From the NCBI GenBank assembly GCA_910577115.1, contig CAJTMC010000002.1, positions 1 to 64,000 of the forward strand: a DNA stretch of 64,000 nucleotides. Direction: 5' to 3'. The notes under the pieces are model-generated. The model saw nothing but the letters and a program-made list of their open reading frames with translations, was not told the DNA's origin and ran no database searches. The position numbers and the translations under genes are program-made. The stretch is from an uncultured Lachnospiraceae bacterium. Lineage in GTDB: Bacteria; Bacillota; Clostridia; Lachnospirales; Lachnospiraceae. Position 1 is the first letter of the stretch. Every line of letters starts with the position of its first letter. Shown one piece after another: positions 10,071-18,482 of the stretch.

Positions 10071-11249
10071 CTATTTCATCTTCTCAAACTTGGACAAATC
10101 CTGACCTTTTAACGCCTTTTCAAGCAGCGTCGGCAAAAGCTGCGGATTGCATGCAAAACATGGAATGCCAAGTCCTGCAAGCTTTTGTGCCATCTGCGTA
10201 TCATAGTAGGGTTTCCCGCCGTCTGCAATCGCAAGCAGACTGATTACCGTCACACCGGACTCCTTCATATCCGCGATACGCCTTAACATCCCTGCCCTGT
10301 TTCCGCCCTCCTCCAAATCTGATATCAGGAAAAACAATGTCTTTGCCGGATTCTCTATAAATTGCTCACAGTAGGCAATTGATTTATTGATGTCCGTACC
10401 TCCGCCTAACTGAAAACCAAACAGCAGGTCTACCGGGTCATCGCTCTTTTCTGTCAGGTCTACAATATTGGTATCAAATGCCACAATCCTCGTCTTGATG
10501 CTTGACATGCTTGCAAGTATACAGCTGATAATTGATGAATAAATGACGGATTCGCCCATGGAACCACTTTGATCAATATCCAGTATAATACTCCACTTGT
10601 TTGCTGCCGTTGTACTCGTTCGGTCAAAAAAATAGAAATGTTCCGGCACAATTGTCTTGAGTTCTGAATTATAATGCTTTAAATTGCGGCTTATCGTCAT
10701 TTTGTAATCCATCGCCGACGCGGAAGGGATTGGTGAATGCTTTCTCTTGTTGACCGCAGCAGTTACAGCACGTCGAATATCCTGTTCCAAAAGCTTATTG
10801 ATTTCTTCCACAATCTTTTTGATAAATTCGCGGACGCTTTCCTTGGAACGCTTTGGAATCTGATCCTTTAGCATCAGTATCGTGGATGCCAGACCGATAT
10901 CCGGCTCCATATTTTCCAATAGTTCCGGCTCAAACAATAACTGCTTTAAACCGCAGCGCGTCACTGCATCATTTTGGATAACGGTCACAAGTTCCTTGTC
11001 AAAAAGGGTTCTTACATCACCAAGCCAACGGGTAATCTGAGGATTAGACGGCCCCTTACCGGCGCCCGACGCACCTTGTTTTCCGTTTCCAAATCCGCCA
11101 AGCTCCGTCCGGTTATATATGGAAGCCAGTGCCTGATCCATCAAATCCTGTTCCTGCGTCAGTGACAAATCTGTCATTCCCGAAAAACGATTCTCACTCT
11201 CCTGTCCTAAAATCAGACGCCATCTGCCGATTTGTTCTTTTATATCCAT
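10071..11249 (-). CDS. vWA-domain (CoxE-like) protein of the MoxR operon
   Basis: 392 aa from ATG 11249 with GGGGGA 5 nt upstream. The N-terminal half is helical. A vWA domain follows with an intact MIDAS: DQSGS at 226-230, a Thr in GGGTD near 285 and a later acidic residue (FLISDLEEGG). Proteins of this type work with MoxR AAA+ ATPases, the vWA domain presenting metal-dependent contacts to a client. The gene is fifth in the operon, but a strong terminator-like hairpin lies between it and the DUF5682 gene, so its level may be set separately. Recognition as a vWA protein is secure; the client is unknown. Confidence 0.92.
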   Translation of the reverse strand: MDIKEQIGRWRLILGQESENRFSGMTDLSLTQEQDLMDQALASIYNRTELGGFGNGKQGASGAGKGPSNPQITRWLGDVRTLFDKELVTVIQNDAVTRCGLKQLLFEPELLENMEPDIGLASTILMLKDQIPKRSKESVREFIKKIVEEINKLLEQDIRRAVTAAVNKRKHSPIPSASAMDYKMTISRNLKHYNSELKTIVPEHFYFFDRTSTTAANKWSIILDIDQSGSMGESVIYSSIISCILASMSSIKTRIVAFDTNIVDLTEKSDDPVDLLFGFQLGGGTDINKSIAYCEQFIENPAKTLFFLISDLEEGGNRAGMLRRIADMKESGVTVISLLAIADGGKPYYDTQMAQKLAGLGIPCFACNPQLLPTLLEKALKGQDLSKFEKMK

Positions 11250-11268
11250 GCAAATCCCCCATCCTTGT

Positions 11269-11296
11269 AAAAAAATCGAGTGCCAACGCACTCGAT
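11269..11296 (-). terminator. Intrinsic terminator or attenuator inside the MoxR/vWA operon
   Basis: A perfect 9-bp stem ATCGAGTGC (11275-11283) / GCACTCGAT (11288-11296) with a 4-nt loop is followed on the minus strand by a run of Ts. The vWA start is only about 20 nt further on, and its RBS sits just past the U-run. A second short hairpin (CAAAAAGC / GCTTTTTG, 11300-11318) lies immediately before it. Together they should reduce or gate read-through from DUF5682 into vWA. Confidence 0.8.
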
Positions 11297-11366
11297 TAGC
11301 AAAAAGCTTCGCTTTTTGTTGTAATGATTTACGTTGTCGTAATTTCCTATAGAATAAAATAATGTA

Positions 11367-13619
11367 TCACATATCAAAGTCAAAATCCTCAAGCCCTTCG
11401 ATCATATGCAGTGAACTCTCGTCAAGTACGGCATTTACCACTTCACTGACTTCCTGTCCATTCAATCCGAGTATCTCTCCAAGATTTTCTGCAATCTCAT
11501 CCTTTTCCACAGCAGTAAAGTCTGCAAATGCACGTCGCAGAAAGACAAGCGCTCTCTTGAATTCCTCATCCTCCAGCGTCATAAGGTACTCATTCAGGCT
11601 CTCCCATAGTGACAGTCTTGCAATTAGAGCATACCTGTTTTTCATGGCAAGACCCTCAAACCATCCGGCGCCCAAATCTGCCGGAACACCTTTAGAAAGA
11701 CGTCTTGACACTTCTGTGCGTAACTGTTGTGTACTCAGATTGCCGCGCTCTAAAAGGACTGCCGCCGCAAAGCCTGATAATTTTGTGTTCAGGTCATCCC
11801 TTCTTGAGATATTTTCGAGTGTCTTTATCCACTCCTCATGATTCAGGAAGTCATGTGCCAGTTCTGCACTGTTTAACTGCTCTATCGCTGTGATGATTCC
11901 CTTGCTTGCAGCATCATCGCACACACAGGCTCCCTCAAGAATCAGGCATGCCCTGTAAAAAAGCTGCTGCAATATTGGCTCTAACGGTTTTGCGTCAATC
12001 CGCCTGATATTTCCATACTGTACCACGACGGAAAGCCTTTGTGCCGTCTTTGCCAAATCCTCAACAGAGGCTGCATCCACAGCCATCTTTTGCAGCGCTG
12101 CGGTTGCATAGCCGACGGCTTTTTCCATTCCACAGCAGCATGCATCCTCTATGACAAGCGCAATATCCCCCATCCTTGCTGCATTCTCCACCCGTTCTTT
12201 CATGGCAAAGGAAGCTGCGCCGTCAACGGTATCTCCCTTAAGAGCCGACTCCACAAGCTCTATCTCCGCCTCCGGCGTCCAGCGCACAATCCAGTGCTCT
12301 GACCATGTCGCATTATCCTGGTTTACTGCCTGATACCGGGCAAAGCTTACTCCTAACACCCTCAGCCTGTGCATAAAAAACGAACGGTACAAATCCAGAA
12401 ACGCTGATTTTTCCGATTTTACACGCCTGTTCTCGCGCAGGTCAAGCTGTAAATTCTGCGCCGTGATATCGCGGTATTTTTCAAGCTTTAAATCATTCAG
12501 ATTTCTATAAAAATCCTCCTGGATACTTGTGCGGCTCACCCCGTCAGGAAGCGCACCGATTGCTGTTCCAATCTCTGTGTCCGCTGTTGCCAGGATAATG
12601 TTTGACACATTTCCCTCACCGATACAGGTCAGGGCCGCGTCCCGCAAATCCCTCAGCGATGCAACGGTTCCTCCTCGAAGCTGTGCCAGTGCCCCCGCAA
12701 GCCGGACCGCTTCTATCACAGATGCCGACGAAACAGGGTTTCCCTTATCACGCTGGTATGCCGCAAGCTTAATGAGATAACTGTACGCGGCATACATCGG
12801 ATCTCCCCTGTTTAAGCCTTCCCACAAAAGTGCATAATAAGCAGGCGCCTTGTTGCCGGCGCCGTACCCCGCTCTTGTGGAAAGTCGATAATATGAGTAT
12901 GGCATCAGTGTATGATTCGCTTCCGCCCTTGGCATCCGGGTCAAATCCTCATCATGCTCCTGCCAGCTTTTCAATCCCTCCACATGGTATGAACCTGTTA
13001 CCACAACAATGTTATCCGGCTTGACACCGGAACCGACGGCATTTTTGATCTGCTGACGCATATATGCCTCGCGGAGCGCTGTCTCCGGCCAGTCATTTTC
13101 CGTTCCCTCCGTAAGACTTCTGACATTGGCGCCAAAGCTGTTTGCACCCAGATGATAGGCATCCATACTGCCTGCCTGTTCCATGACACGCTCCCAGAAT
13201 GTATCATGCCCATCCTCACCACTTTTTTTGTCAAGCTGTTCATAGACACTGACTCTGTCTTCTTCCCCATCGGTATCCGGCATGTCACAATCACGTTCCG
13301 CCAAAAAAGCTGTCGAAGGCATGTCAATAAAACGACATTCCACATGTTTCTCATGACACCATCGAATTGCCTGATATTCCGGCGAATACTCTGCAAATGG
13401 ATACAGTATGGTCCGCACAGGCGCCTCTTTTGTATATGCAAGCACCGCAATCGGCGGCTTTGTCTCCTCCCGCACCATATCGGAAAGTATATCGTTAAAA
13501 TCGCTCGGTCCCTCAATCAGTACGAGTACGGGATTCTTTTCATCAAGAAAACATCGCAGATAATATGCTCCGGCAGGCGATAAGTGCCTTATTCCGAAAA
13601 AATTTGGCTGATTCATCAT
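11367..13619 (-). CDS. DUF5682 family protein
   Basis: 750 aa from ATG 13619 (GGAGG 6 nt upstream; a second in-frame ATG at 13616 is equally placed). The N-terminus carries the family signature FFGIRHLSPAGAYYL followed by VLVLIEGPSDF, then FIDMPSTAF and the conserved TGSYHVEGL. The C-terminal two-thirds is mainly helical. The start is 17 nt past the end of the MoxR gene, as expected for one operon. DUF5682 proteins are known as neighbours of MoxR, vWA and SWIM proteins, but I know of no experimental function. The N-terminal GIRH / EGP / H pattern recalls TraB/TIKI-type metal-dependent folds; that is a guess from motifs only. Confidence 0.88.
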   Translation of the reverse strand: MMNQPNFFGIRHLSPAGAYYLRCFLDEKNPVLVLIEGPSDFNDILSDMVREETKPPIAVLAYTKEAPVRTILYPFAEYSPEYQAIRWCHEKHVECRFIDMPSTAFLAERDCDMPDTDGEEDRVSVYEQLDKKSGEDGHDTFWERVMEQAGSMDAYHLGANSFGANVRSLTEGTENDWPETALREAYMRQQIKNAVGSGVKPDNIVVVTGSYHVEGLKSWQEHDEDLTRMPRAEANHTLMPYSYYRLSTRAGYGAGNKAPAYYALLWEGLNRGDPMYAAYSYLIKLAAYQRDKGNPVSSASVIEAVRLAGALAQLRGGTVASLRDLRDAALTCIGEGNVSNIILATADTEIGTAIGALPDGVSRTSIQEDFYRNLNDLKLEKYRDITAQNLQLDLRENRRVKSEKSAFLDLYRSFFMHRLRVLGVSFARYQAVNQDNATWSEHWIVRWTPEAEIELVESALKGDTVDGAASFAMKERVENAARMGDIALVIEDACCCGMEKAVGYATAALQKMAVDAASVEDLAKTAQRLSVVVQYGNIRRIDAKPLEPILQQLFYRACLILEGACVCDDAASKGIITAIEQLNSAELAHDFLNHEEWIKTLENISRRDDLNTKLSGFAAAVLLERGNLSTQQLRTEVSRRLSKGVPADLGAGWFEGLAMKNRYALIARLSLWESLNEYLMTLEDEEFKRALVFLRRAFADFTAVEKDEIAENLGEILGLNGQEVSEVVNAVLDESSLHMIEGLEDFDFDM

Positions 13620-13636
13620 ACGAAACCTCCATGTTT

Positions 13637-14719
13637 TCACACAAGTTCTTTGCATGCCTTATACAGTCCAAGCCATTCGGAGCCTCGCTTTTTCATGACA
13701 TTTTCCAGATACTCTTTCCATGCAACCGCATCTTTGTCCTCATCCTTGATGACAGCGCCCTGTAAAGCAGCCGCTAAATCCTCGTTTGCAACCGTACCGT
13801 TTCCAAAGCTCCCGGCCAGCGCCATACTGTTGCACAAAAGCGAAATTGCCTCCGCAGTGGAAAGGACACCGGAAGTCCCCTTTACCTTCTGTGTGCGGTC
13901 GAGCGTCTCCCCGCAGCGAAGTTCCCGAAAAATCGTACATACTTTTTCAACCACATCATCGGCAGGCTGCTTTGCATTGAGGTCAAGATTTTCTGACAAT
14001 TGTGTCACTCTTGTCCTGACAATCTCCATCTCGGAATCCAAATCAGCCGGCGCCGGAAGCACCACAATATTAAATCGCCGTTTCAGCGCGGCGGACATCT
14101 CATTAACGCCCTTGTCCCTTGTATTTGCAGTCGCAATCACCGAAAATCCCTTTTTCGCCGCAACTTCAACTGCAAGCTCCGGAACAGAGATTCTTTTTTC
14201 TGACAAAATGGAAATCAATGCGTCCTGTACCTCCGAAGCACAGCGCGAAATCTCCTCGACACGTGCAATAGTTCCCGTCTCCATCGCGTTAAATACAGGG
14301 CTTTTAAGCATTGCCTCATGCGACGGTCCCTGTGCAATCAGCATCGCATAGTTCCAGGAATATTTAATCTGCTCCTCCGTCGTTCCCGCCGTTCCCTGTA
14401 TTACCTTTGTAGAGTCACCATTAATGGCTGCTGTCAGATGCTCGGAAAGCCAGCTTTTTGCCGTTCCCGGCTCACCGATAAGCAATAATGCCCTGTCGGT
14501 CACAAGCGTTGATATCGCGATTTCCACGAGACGCTCATGGCCTATATACTTGGGCGTTATCTCTGTCTTTCCAACTTTTCCGCCACAGATATATGTCTTT
14601 ACGGACTGCGGCGACATTCTCCACCCTGTGGGAACCGGATTTTTTTCAGCCGCAATTAACGCATCAATTTCTTTTTGAAACAATTTTTCAGCAGGTAATC
14701 TTAATATTTCTTCGCTCAT
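13637..14719 (-). CDS. MoxR-type AAA+ ATPase
   Basis: 360 aa. Walker A GEPGTAKS at 82-89, a degenerate Walker B in IARVEEISR (151-159, where MoxR proteins usually have LLLDEINR), sensor 1 ATANTRD (196-202) and arginine-finger region ALKRRF (211-216). MoxR ATPases act as chaperone-like remodellers with vWA partners. The start follows the previous stop by 4 nt, and the RBS AAGGAG lies inside the end of the upstream gene, so translation is probably coupled. The replacement of the Walker B Asp-Glu pair by Glu-Glu is unusual but keeps an acidic pair. Confidence 0.94.
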   Translation of the reverse strand: MSEEILRLPAEKLFQKEIDALIAAEKNPVPTGWRMSPQSVKTYICGGKVGKTEITPKYIGHERLVEIAISTLVTDRALLLIGEPGTAKSWLSEHLTAAINGDSTKVIQGTAGTTEEQIKYSWNYAMLIAQGPSHEAMLKSPVFNAMETGTIARVEEISRCASEVQDALISILSEKRISVPELAVEVAAKKGFSVIATANTRDKGVNEMSAALKRRFNIVVLPAPADLDSEMEIVRTRVTQLSENLDLNAKQPADDVVEKVCTIFRELRCGETLDRTQKVKGTSGVLSTAEAISLLCNSMALAGSFGNGTVANEDLAAALQGAVIKDEDKDAVAWKEYLENVMKKRGSEWLGLYKACKELV

Positions 14720-14723
14720 TTTA

Positions 14724-16697
14724 TCACTTCTCCTTCCTGTTCCAGTCAGTCATGCTTCTCTCCAAATCCTCTATTTTAAGCTTACTTGCTTTTAATTTTC
14801 CGCCCTTAACCATATCGCAGATTGTTCTCATTTCTTCCATAACTGCCTCCTTACCCCCTGGCAGTATGGTCAGCCAGTTGTACAAATCCCAGTTCATAAG
14901 ATCCGGCTTCTCTTTTACACGTTTAACACCCAAATCCTTGCAAACTGTCCAACCACACGTTTTCATGTATTCCATATATGCGCGGTTATCTGCGATAACC
15001 AGTGCCTTTTTATAGAAATATTCTCCCATCTCCCGGCACATATCTTTATCATCTGATACTACCCATTGTGCCAAAATATCATCAACTCTCTCTGACGCAT
15101 GTTTTTTCAGCCATTCCATAATTTCCGCCGCATGTGAGAGCTTTATTGCCCTTCTTACAATCCTGCAGTCCGGGTAGTAAATGTCTGCATTCGTTCCGCA
15201 GAGCTCATAACAACACTCTTTTTCGTTCCATCTGACATAGGCTGCGGCCTCAGTTACTGCTTTCATGCGTTCTTGCGAAAGCTTTGGCACGAGCACTATT
15301 TTTTCCGTGACTTGTTCCTCAAGCCATTTGGTACAATCCTCATCATTTGAAAATTTTACGGTTATGGCAGCCGGAAGAAATTTTATATTTGTTTCCTTCG
15401 CATTTTTATTCTGATACAGTTCCACAGCAAGCGCCTGTAAGTCCATATCAGGATTTGCTATCAGTGAGTGATGAAGAACTTTTCCCAAAGCCGTTTCTAT
15501 ATCCGGTTCCTTTGTGTCATATGTATATCTGCGTGGATTCAGCACCCCGCGTTTCAAGACATCATATTCATAATCATACTTTGGTTTCTTCCACGTTTTT
15601 TTCAACAACTGGTTTATTTTTTCTTTTTTCGCAAGCAGCCTGCGGTAGCATTCACAGATATCTGACCCTCCCTTTCCGAAAATTGTTCTGACAATACTTT
15701 GCAAGGTGTCCGATATTTTTATTTTTTCTTCGTCTGAGGCACTGTCAATCATGTCAATTTTTTCAGTCACCATGTTACAGATATCTGCCACCAGCTCCGA
15801 TGACCAATCCACAGTTGTATTTTTCAGGTATTTCAAGACTGTTTCCGGCTTTTTCCCTGCCAGTTTCTTGAAATATTCATAGACGTTCTCATCTCTTACC
15901 TCCGCAAGCAGTTCAAAGACCTTATCTTTATTTTTTCCTTTTTCTGTTTTTGACATATCAAGAAGCAGCGGCACATTATTCGGCTCATGGCGAAGTGCAT
16001 GAATCAATTCCAGACGCACGTCCTTCTGCGCCGTATCAAGCATCTTAATATAAAAGTCATTCGCCTTGGCACCGGCAAGTGCATCAATAACCTTTATGCG
16101 GCGTACCATCTCCTTTTTTCCGACCGGATCGAAATCCTTATATAAAAGCGGCAGAATTGTCCTGTCATTGTCTTCCTTCATCCACTCCTCCACCTTATCT
16201 GCAAGTTCTGCATAGGAGGCGCCCAGTGCCTGCACCAATGCATACTTTACGCGGTAATCCCGGAAAAGTTCAGGATGGTTCTCATGTGTATCACACACAT
16301 ATCCATAGTGCCCGCTGCCTGATGTTGTCAACGCTTCCAGCAATTCCTTCAATGTGGAATAAGGTGCATCGACAATGAAGCTGCCTGCACTTTCTTCTGC
16401 ATGAATGATTCCTGCTGTCTCAACTTCTCCCTTTACATCCACTGTTCCAAGTGTACAGATGACAGCGTCTACCAGTGTGATTGTGTCGAGCAGCGCACAC
16501 TGCTGATTTTGACAATCCGGCGATAAAAGCTTTTCTGTCAGTTCTCCCACCTTTGCAAAAACAGGCGAAGCTGCTTCCAACGGCTTAAATGCTTCAAAAG
16601 CACGTCTCAGCCTGAAATCTTCCGATAAAAGGTTCGTTCCTGCAATGCATGCCGCACGAAGCCGATCCTGTAATTCATAAATTGATTCTGTATTCAT
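14724..16697 (-). CDS. Large helical-repeat protein of the MoxR operon, function unknown
   Basis: 657 aa from ATG 16697 (GGAGG 8 nt upstream). I recognise no catalytic motif. The sequence is Leu/Lys/Glu-rich with repeated amphipathic helix pairs, for example around VIDALAGAKANDFYIKML and ALRHEPNNVPLLLDM, which is consistent with a HEAT/Armadillo-type solenoid. It is soluble and has no membrane segment. Its place between the SWIM and MoxR genes, with short gaps, suggests a scaffold or client-binding subunit of the same machine. Solenoid assignment is by eye and needs a profile search. Confidence 0.8.
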   Translation of the reverse strand: MNTESIYELQDRLRAACIAGTNLLSEDFRLRRAFEAFKPLEAASPVFAKVGELTEKLLSPDCQNQQCALLDTITLVDAVICTLGTVDVKGEVETAGIIHAEESAGSFIVDAPYSTLKELLEALTTSGSGHYGYVCDTHENHPELFRDYRVKYALVQALGASYAELADKVEEWMKEDNDRTILPLLYKDFDPVGKKEMVRRIKVIDALAGAKANDFYIKMLDTAQKDVRLELIHALRHEPNNVPLLLDMSKTEKGKNKDKVFELLAEVRDENVYEYFKKLAGKKPETVLKYLKNTTVDWSSELVADICNMVTEKIDMIDSASDEEKIKISDTLQSIVRTIFGKGGSDICECYRRLLAKKEKINQLLKKTWKKPKYDYEYDVLKRGVLNPRRYTYDTKEPDIETALGKVLHHSLIANPDMDLQALAVELYQNKNAKETNIKFLPAAITVKFSNDEDCTKWLEEQVTEKIVLVPKLSQERMKAVTEAAAYVRWNEKECCYELCGTNADIYYPDCRIVRRAIKLSHAAEIMEWLKKHASERVDDILAQWVVSDDKDMCREMGEYFYKKALVIADNRAYMEYMKTCGWTVCKDLGVKRVKEKPDLMNWDLYNWLTILPGGKEAVMEEMRTICDMVKGGKLKASKLKIEDLERSMTDWNRKEK

Positions 16698-16755
16698 ATA
16701 GCAATCCTCCATTCTTGCCAAAGTCTGCGAATTTATTTTTCACAGTATCCTCCCA

Positions 16756-18234
16756 TCAATACAACAAACGTACCACTGCATTATGCGTGATAATGCTGAG
16801 CGGCTGTACGAAAAGCCTGCGGCTGTTTTTGTCATAATAAAAGGCTCCCAAAAGCACCTGATTCTCCAGCAGCGAACCGTCCGGCAGCATGGAAAGGCGC
16901 ACTGTCGTCTCCTCCATATCCGGCATGTTTCCCAAAAGGATTGTATCATTATTCTTGTCTGCCAGCACGAAGCCTTCATCCGATTTTCCAATCCTGTTGA
17001 ACGCAATCAGTTTTATCAGCATGGGCTGAGTCATTGCATTTTTGAGGAAATTCTTGACAGACTTTGCTTCCTGTTTGACAGAAGTTATGGCATATTGAAA
17101 AACTGCCTCATAATCTTCTTTTTCATATTCGCGTATCTGTGCGCCGTCCCATCTGACTCTCACATTTCCATCGCCCGGATAAAACACTGCGCTTGGCACT
17201 TTTGCCACGCCAAAGATGCTGTCCTCCTGCTTGACATATTTTAAGGATTTGAGCGGACGGTAATTATAGTTCATGAAAATTTCCCCATTGTCCAAATCAG
17301 CCCAGCAGCCTGTGTCTATATACTCTTTTCTTGCCTCGTCATATGTCACCCAAAATGACAGCTGCATCAGGCTTGCATTCCTTTTACTCTTTCCCAGTTC
17401 TTCAAGCTCTGACAGCTTCCAGATACCGCCAAGCTCCTCGTACAACACGGTATCATCCAGCGCTACATCTTCATTTTCAAGCTTTTCATTGATGTACTGA
17501 CGTGATTTCCTGATTAATGTCCACAGCTTTTCAAGGACGCTGATTGCCGCATCATAGTGAGACTCGTCATTATCCTTTTGGAATGCGGTTATCTCTATTA
17601 AAAGCTGATTGCAGAGTCTCTGCGGTCCCGGAAGATAATAATCACCCATCTGCTTCGCAAGCTGCTGGTAGGTTTTGAGCGAGGCTCCGCCAATTGTCCC
17701 CAAGCCTGCCGACATCAGTTCATTGACGACCTTTTCTACTAAATCCAGTCCTTCCAGCTGTGATTTTAATTTCTTTACTTTGGCATTTTTTGCTGACTTT
17801 GCTGCGGATGCCTTTTTCTTTTCCGCCTTCGCTCTCTCCTCCTCGGTCATCTCGCTTTCCGGTTTTGCAGCCTCGTTTGCTTTGCTATCCCTCGCCTGCT
17901 TTTTCTCGCGCTTTTTCCGGATATCTTCCGGAATCTCACAAATTCCAAACTCCTTTTTCGCAAGCATTTCATACATCAGTCCGAGACTATGCTTACACGG
18001 AAACTGTCTGCTGGGGCAGGAACAGCGAAACACAGGATTGGCTTCATCTATGTAATCTGCTGATGTAATGTAATTGCTTTTGCCGCTTCCTGTACACTCT
18101 CCTATGTATAGCGTGTCATCCTCCGACCGTTCAAGCTTGACAAATCCGCCTTTTTGGGATATTTTTTTGCCATTCGAGGCTGCCGCCGCATTGGGGGCCA
18201 ATGCTAAAATCTGCTGCTCTGTTACATCTCTCAT
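16756..18234 (-). CDS. SWIM zinc-finger protein, first gene of the MoxR/vWA operon
   Basis: 492 aa from ATG 18234 (AAAGGAG, 7 nt spacing); the longer upstream reading lacks an RBS. The SWIM motif is at 71-82: CSCPSRQFPCKH, a CxCx6CxH zinc site. It is followed by a Lys/Ala/Glu-rich probable coiled coil (about 100-185) and a long C-terminal region without familiar motifs. SWIM fingers bind nucleic acid or protein. As the first gene of the run it may provide target recognition for the MoxR-vWA machine (inference). The gap to the next gene is 58 bp and contains a remnant of the intergenic palindrome family described elsewhere. Confidence 0.9.
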   Translation of the reverse strand: MRDVTEQQILALAPNAAAASNGKKISQKGGFVKLERSEDDTLYIGECTGSGKSNYITSADYIDEANPVFRCSCPSRQFPCKHSLGLMYEMLAKKEFGICEIPEDIRKKREKKQARDSKANEAAKPESEMTEEERAKAEKKKASAAKSAKNAKVKKLKSQLEGLDLVEKVVNELMSAGLGTIGGASLKTYQQLAKQMGDYYLPGPQRLCNQLLIEITAFQKDNDESHYDAAISVLEKLWTLIRKSRQYINEKLENEDVALDDTVLYEELGGIWKLSELEELGKSKRNASLMQLSFWVTYDEARKEYIDTGCWADLDNGEIFMNYNYRPLKSLKYVKQEDSIFGVAKVPSAVFYPGDGNVRVRWDGAQIREYEKEDYEAVFQYAITSVKQEAKSVKNFLKNAMTQPMLIKLIAFNRIGKSDEGFVLADKNNDTILLGNMPDMEETTVRLSMLPDGSLLENQVLLGAFYYDKNSRRLFVQPLSIITHNAVVRLLY

Positions 18235-18325
18235 TTTTATACTCCTTTCGTTTTTATATCCTTGCTTCTCCCATTTCCCGGCATTTTGTCCATTCCGGTT
18301 CATTCATGTATATTATTTTACATTA

Positions 18326-18334
18326 ATCATAACA
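18326..18334 (-). promoter_or_regulatory. Possible extended -10 for the SWIM operon
   Basis: The minus strand reads TGTTATGAT, an extended -10, about 90 nt upstream of the SWIM start. The -35 region is only T/A-rich. The gap 18235-18421 holds no gene. Confidence 0.35.
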
Positions 18335-18421
18335 CAAAAACGCATAAAAATATATGAAATAGCGAATTTCCTAATGGTATAATGACAAGTCTATTTTATA
18401 CCATAGCGTCAACGATAAAAA

Positions 18422-18475
18422 TATCCCACAGCTTACACAAGGGGGACTTGTATGAAAACTGTGGGATACTTTTTA
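18422..18475. terminator. Bidirectional terminator downstream of uxuB
   Basis: Arms TATCCCACAG (18422-18431) and CTGTGGGATA (18459-18468) are followed by T-runs on both strands. An inner ACAAG / CTTGT hairpin fills the loop. It lies right after the uxuB stop and insulates it from the SWIM operon promoter region. Confidence 0.88.
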
Positions 18476-18482
18476 CGAATCT

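Noticed and set aside
11275..11318. CRISPR-like or attachment-site reading of the two short hairpins
   Set aside because: Only two unrelated inverted repeats with no spacer-repeat pattern or integrase; a terminator explains them better.
13584..14351. 255-aa + strand ORF opposite the MoxR gene
   Set aside because: Low-complexity Ser-rich translation, no RBS, fully overlapped by a gene with Walker motifs.
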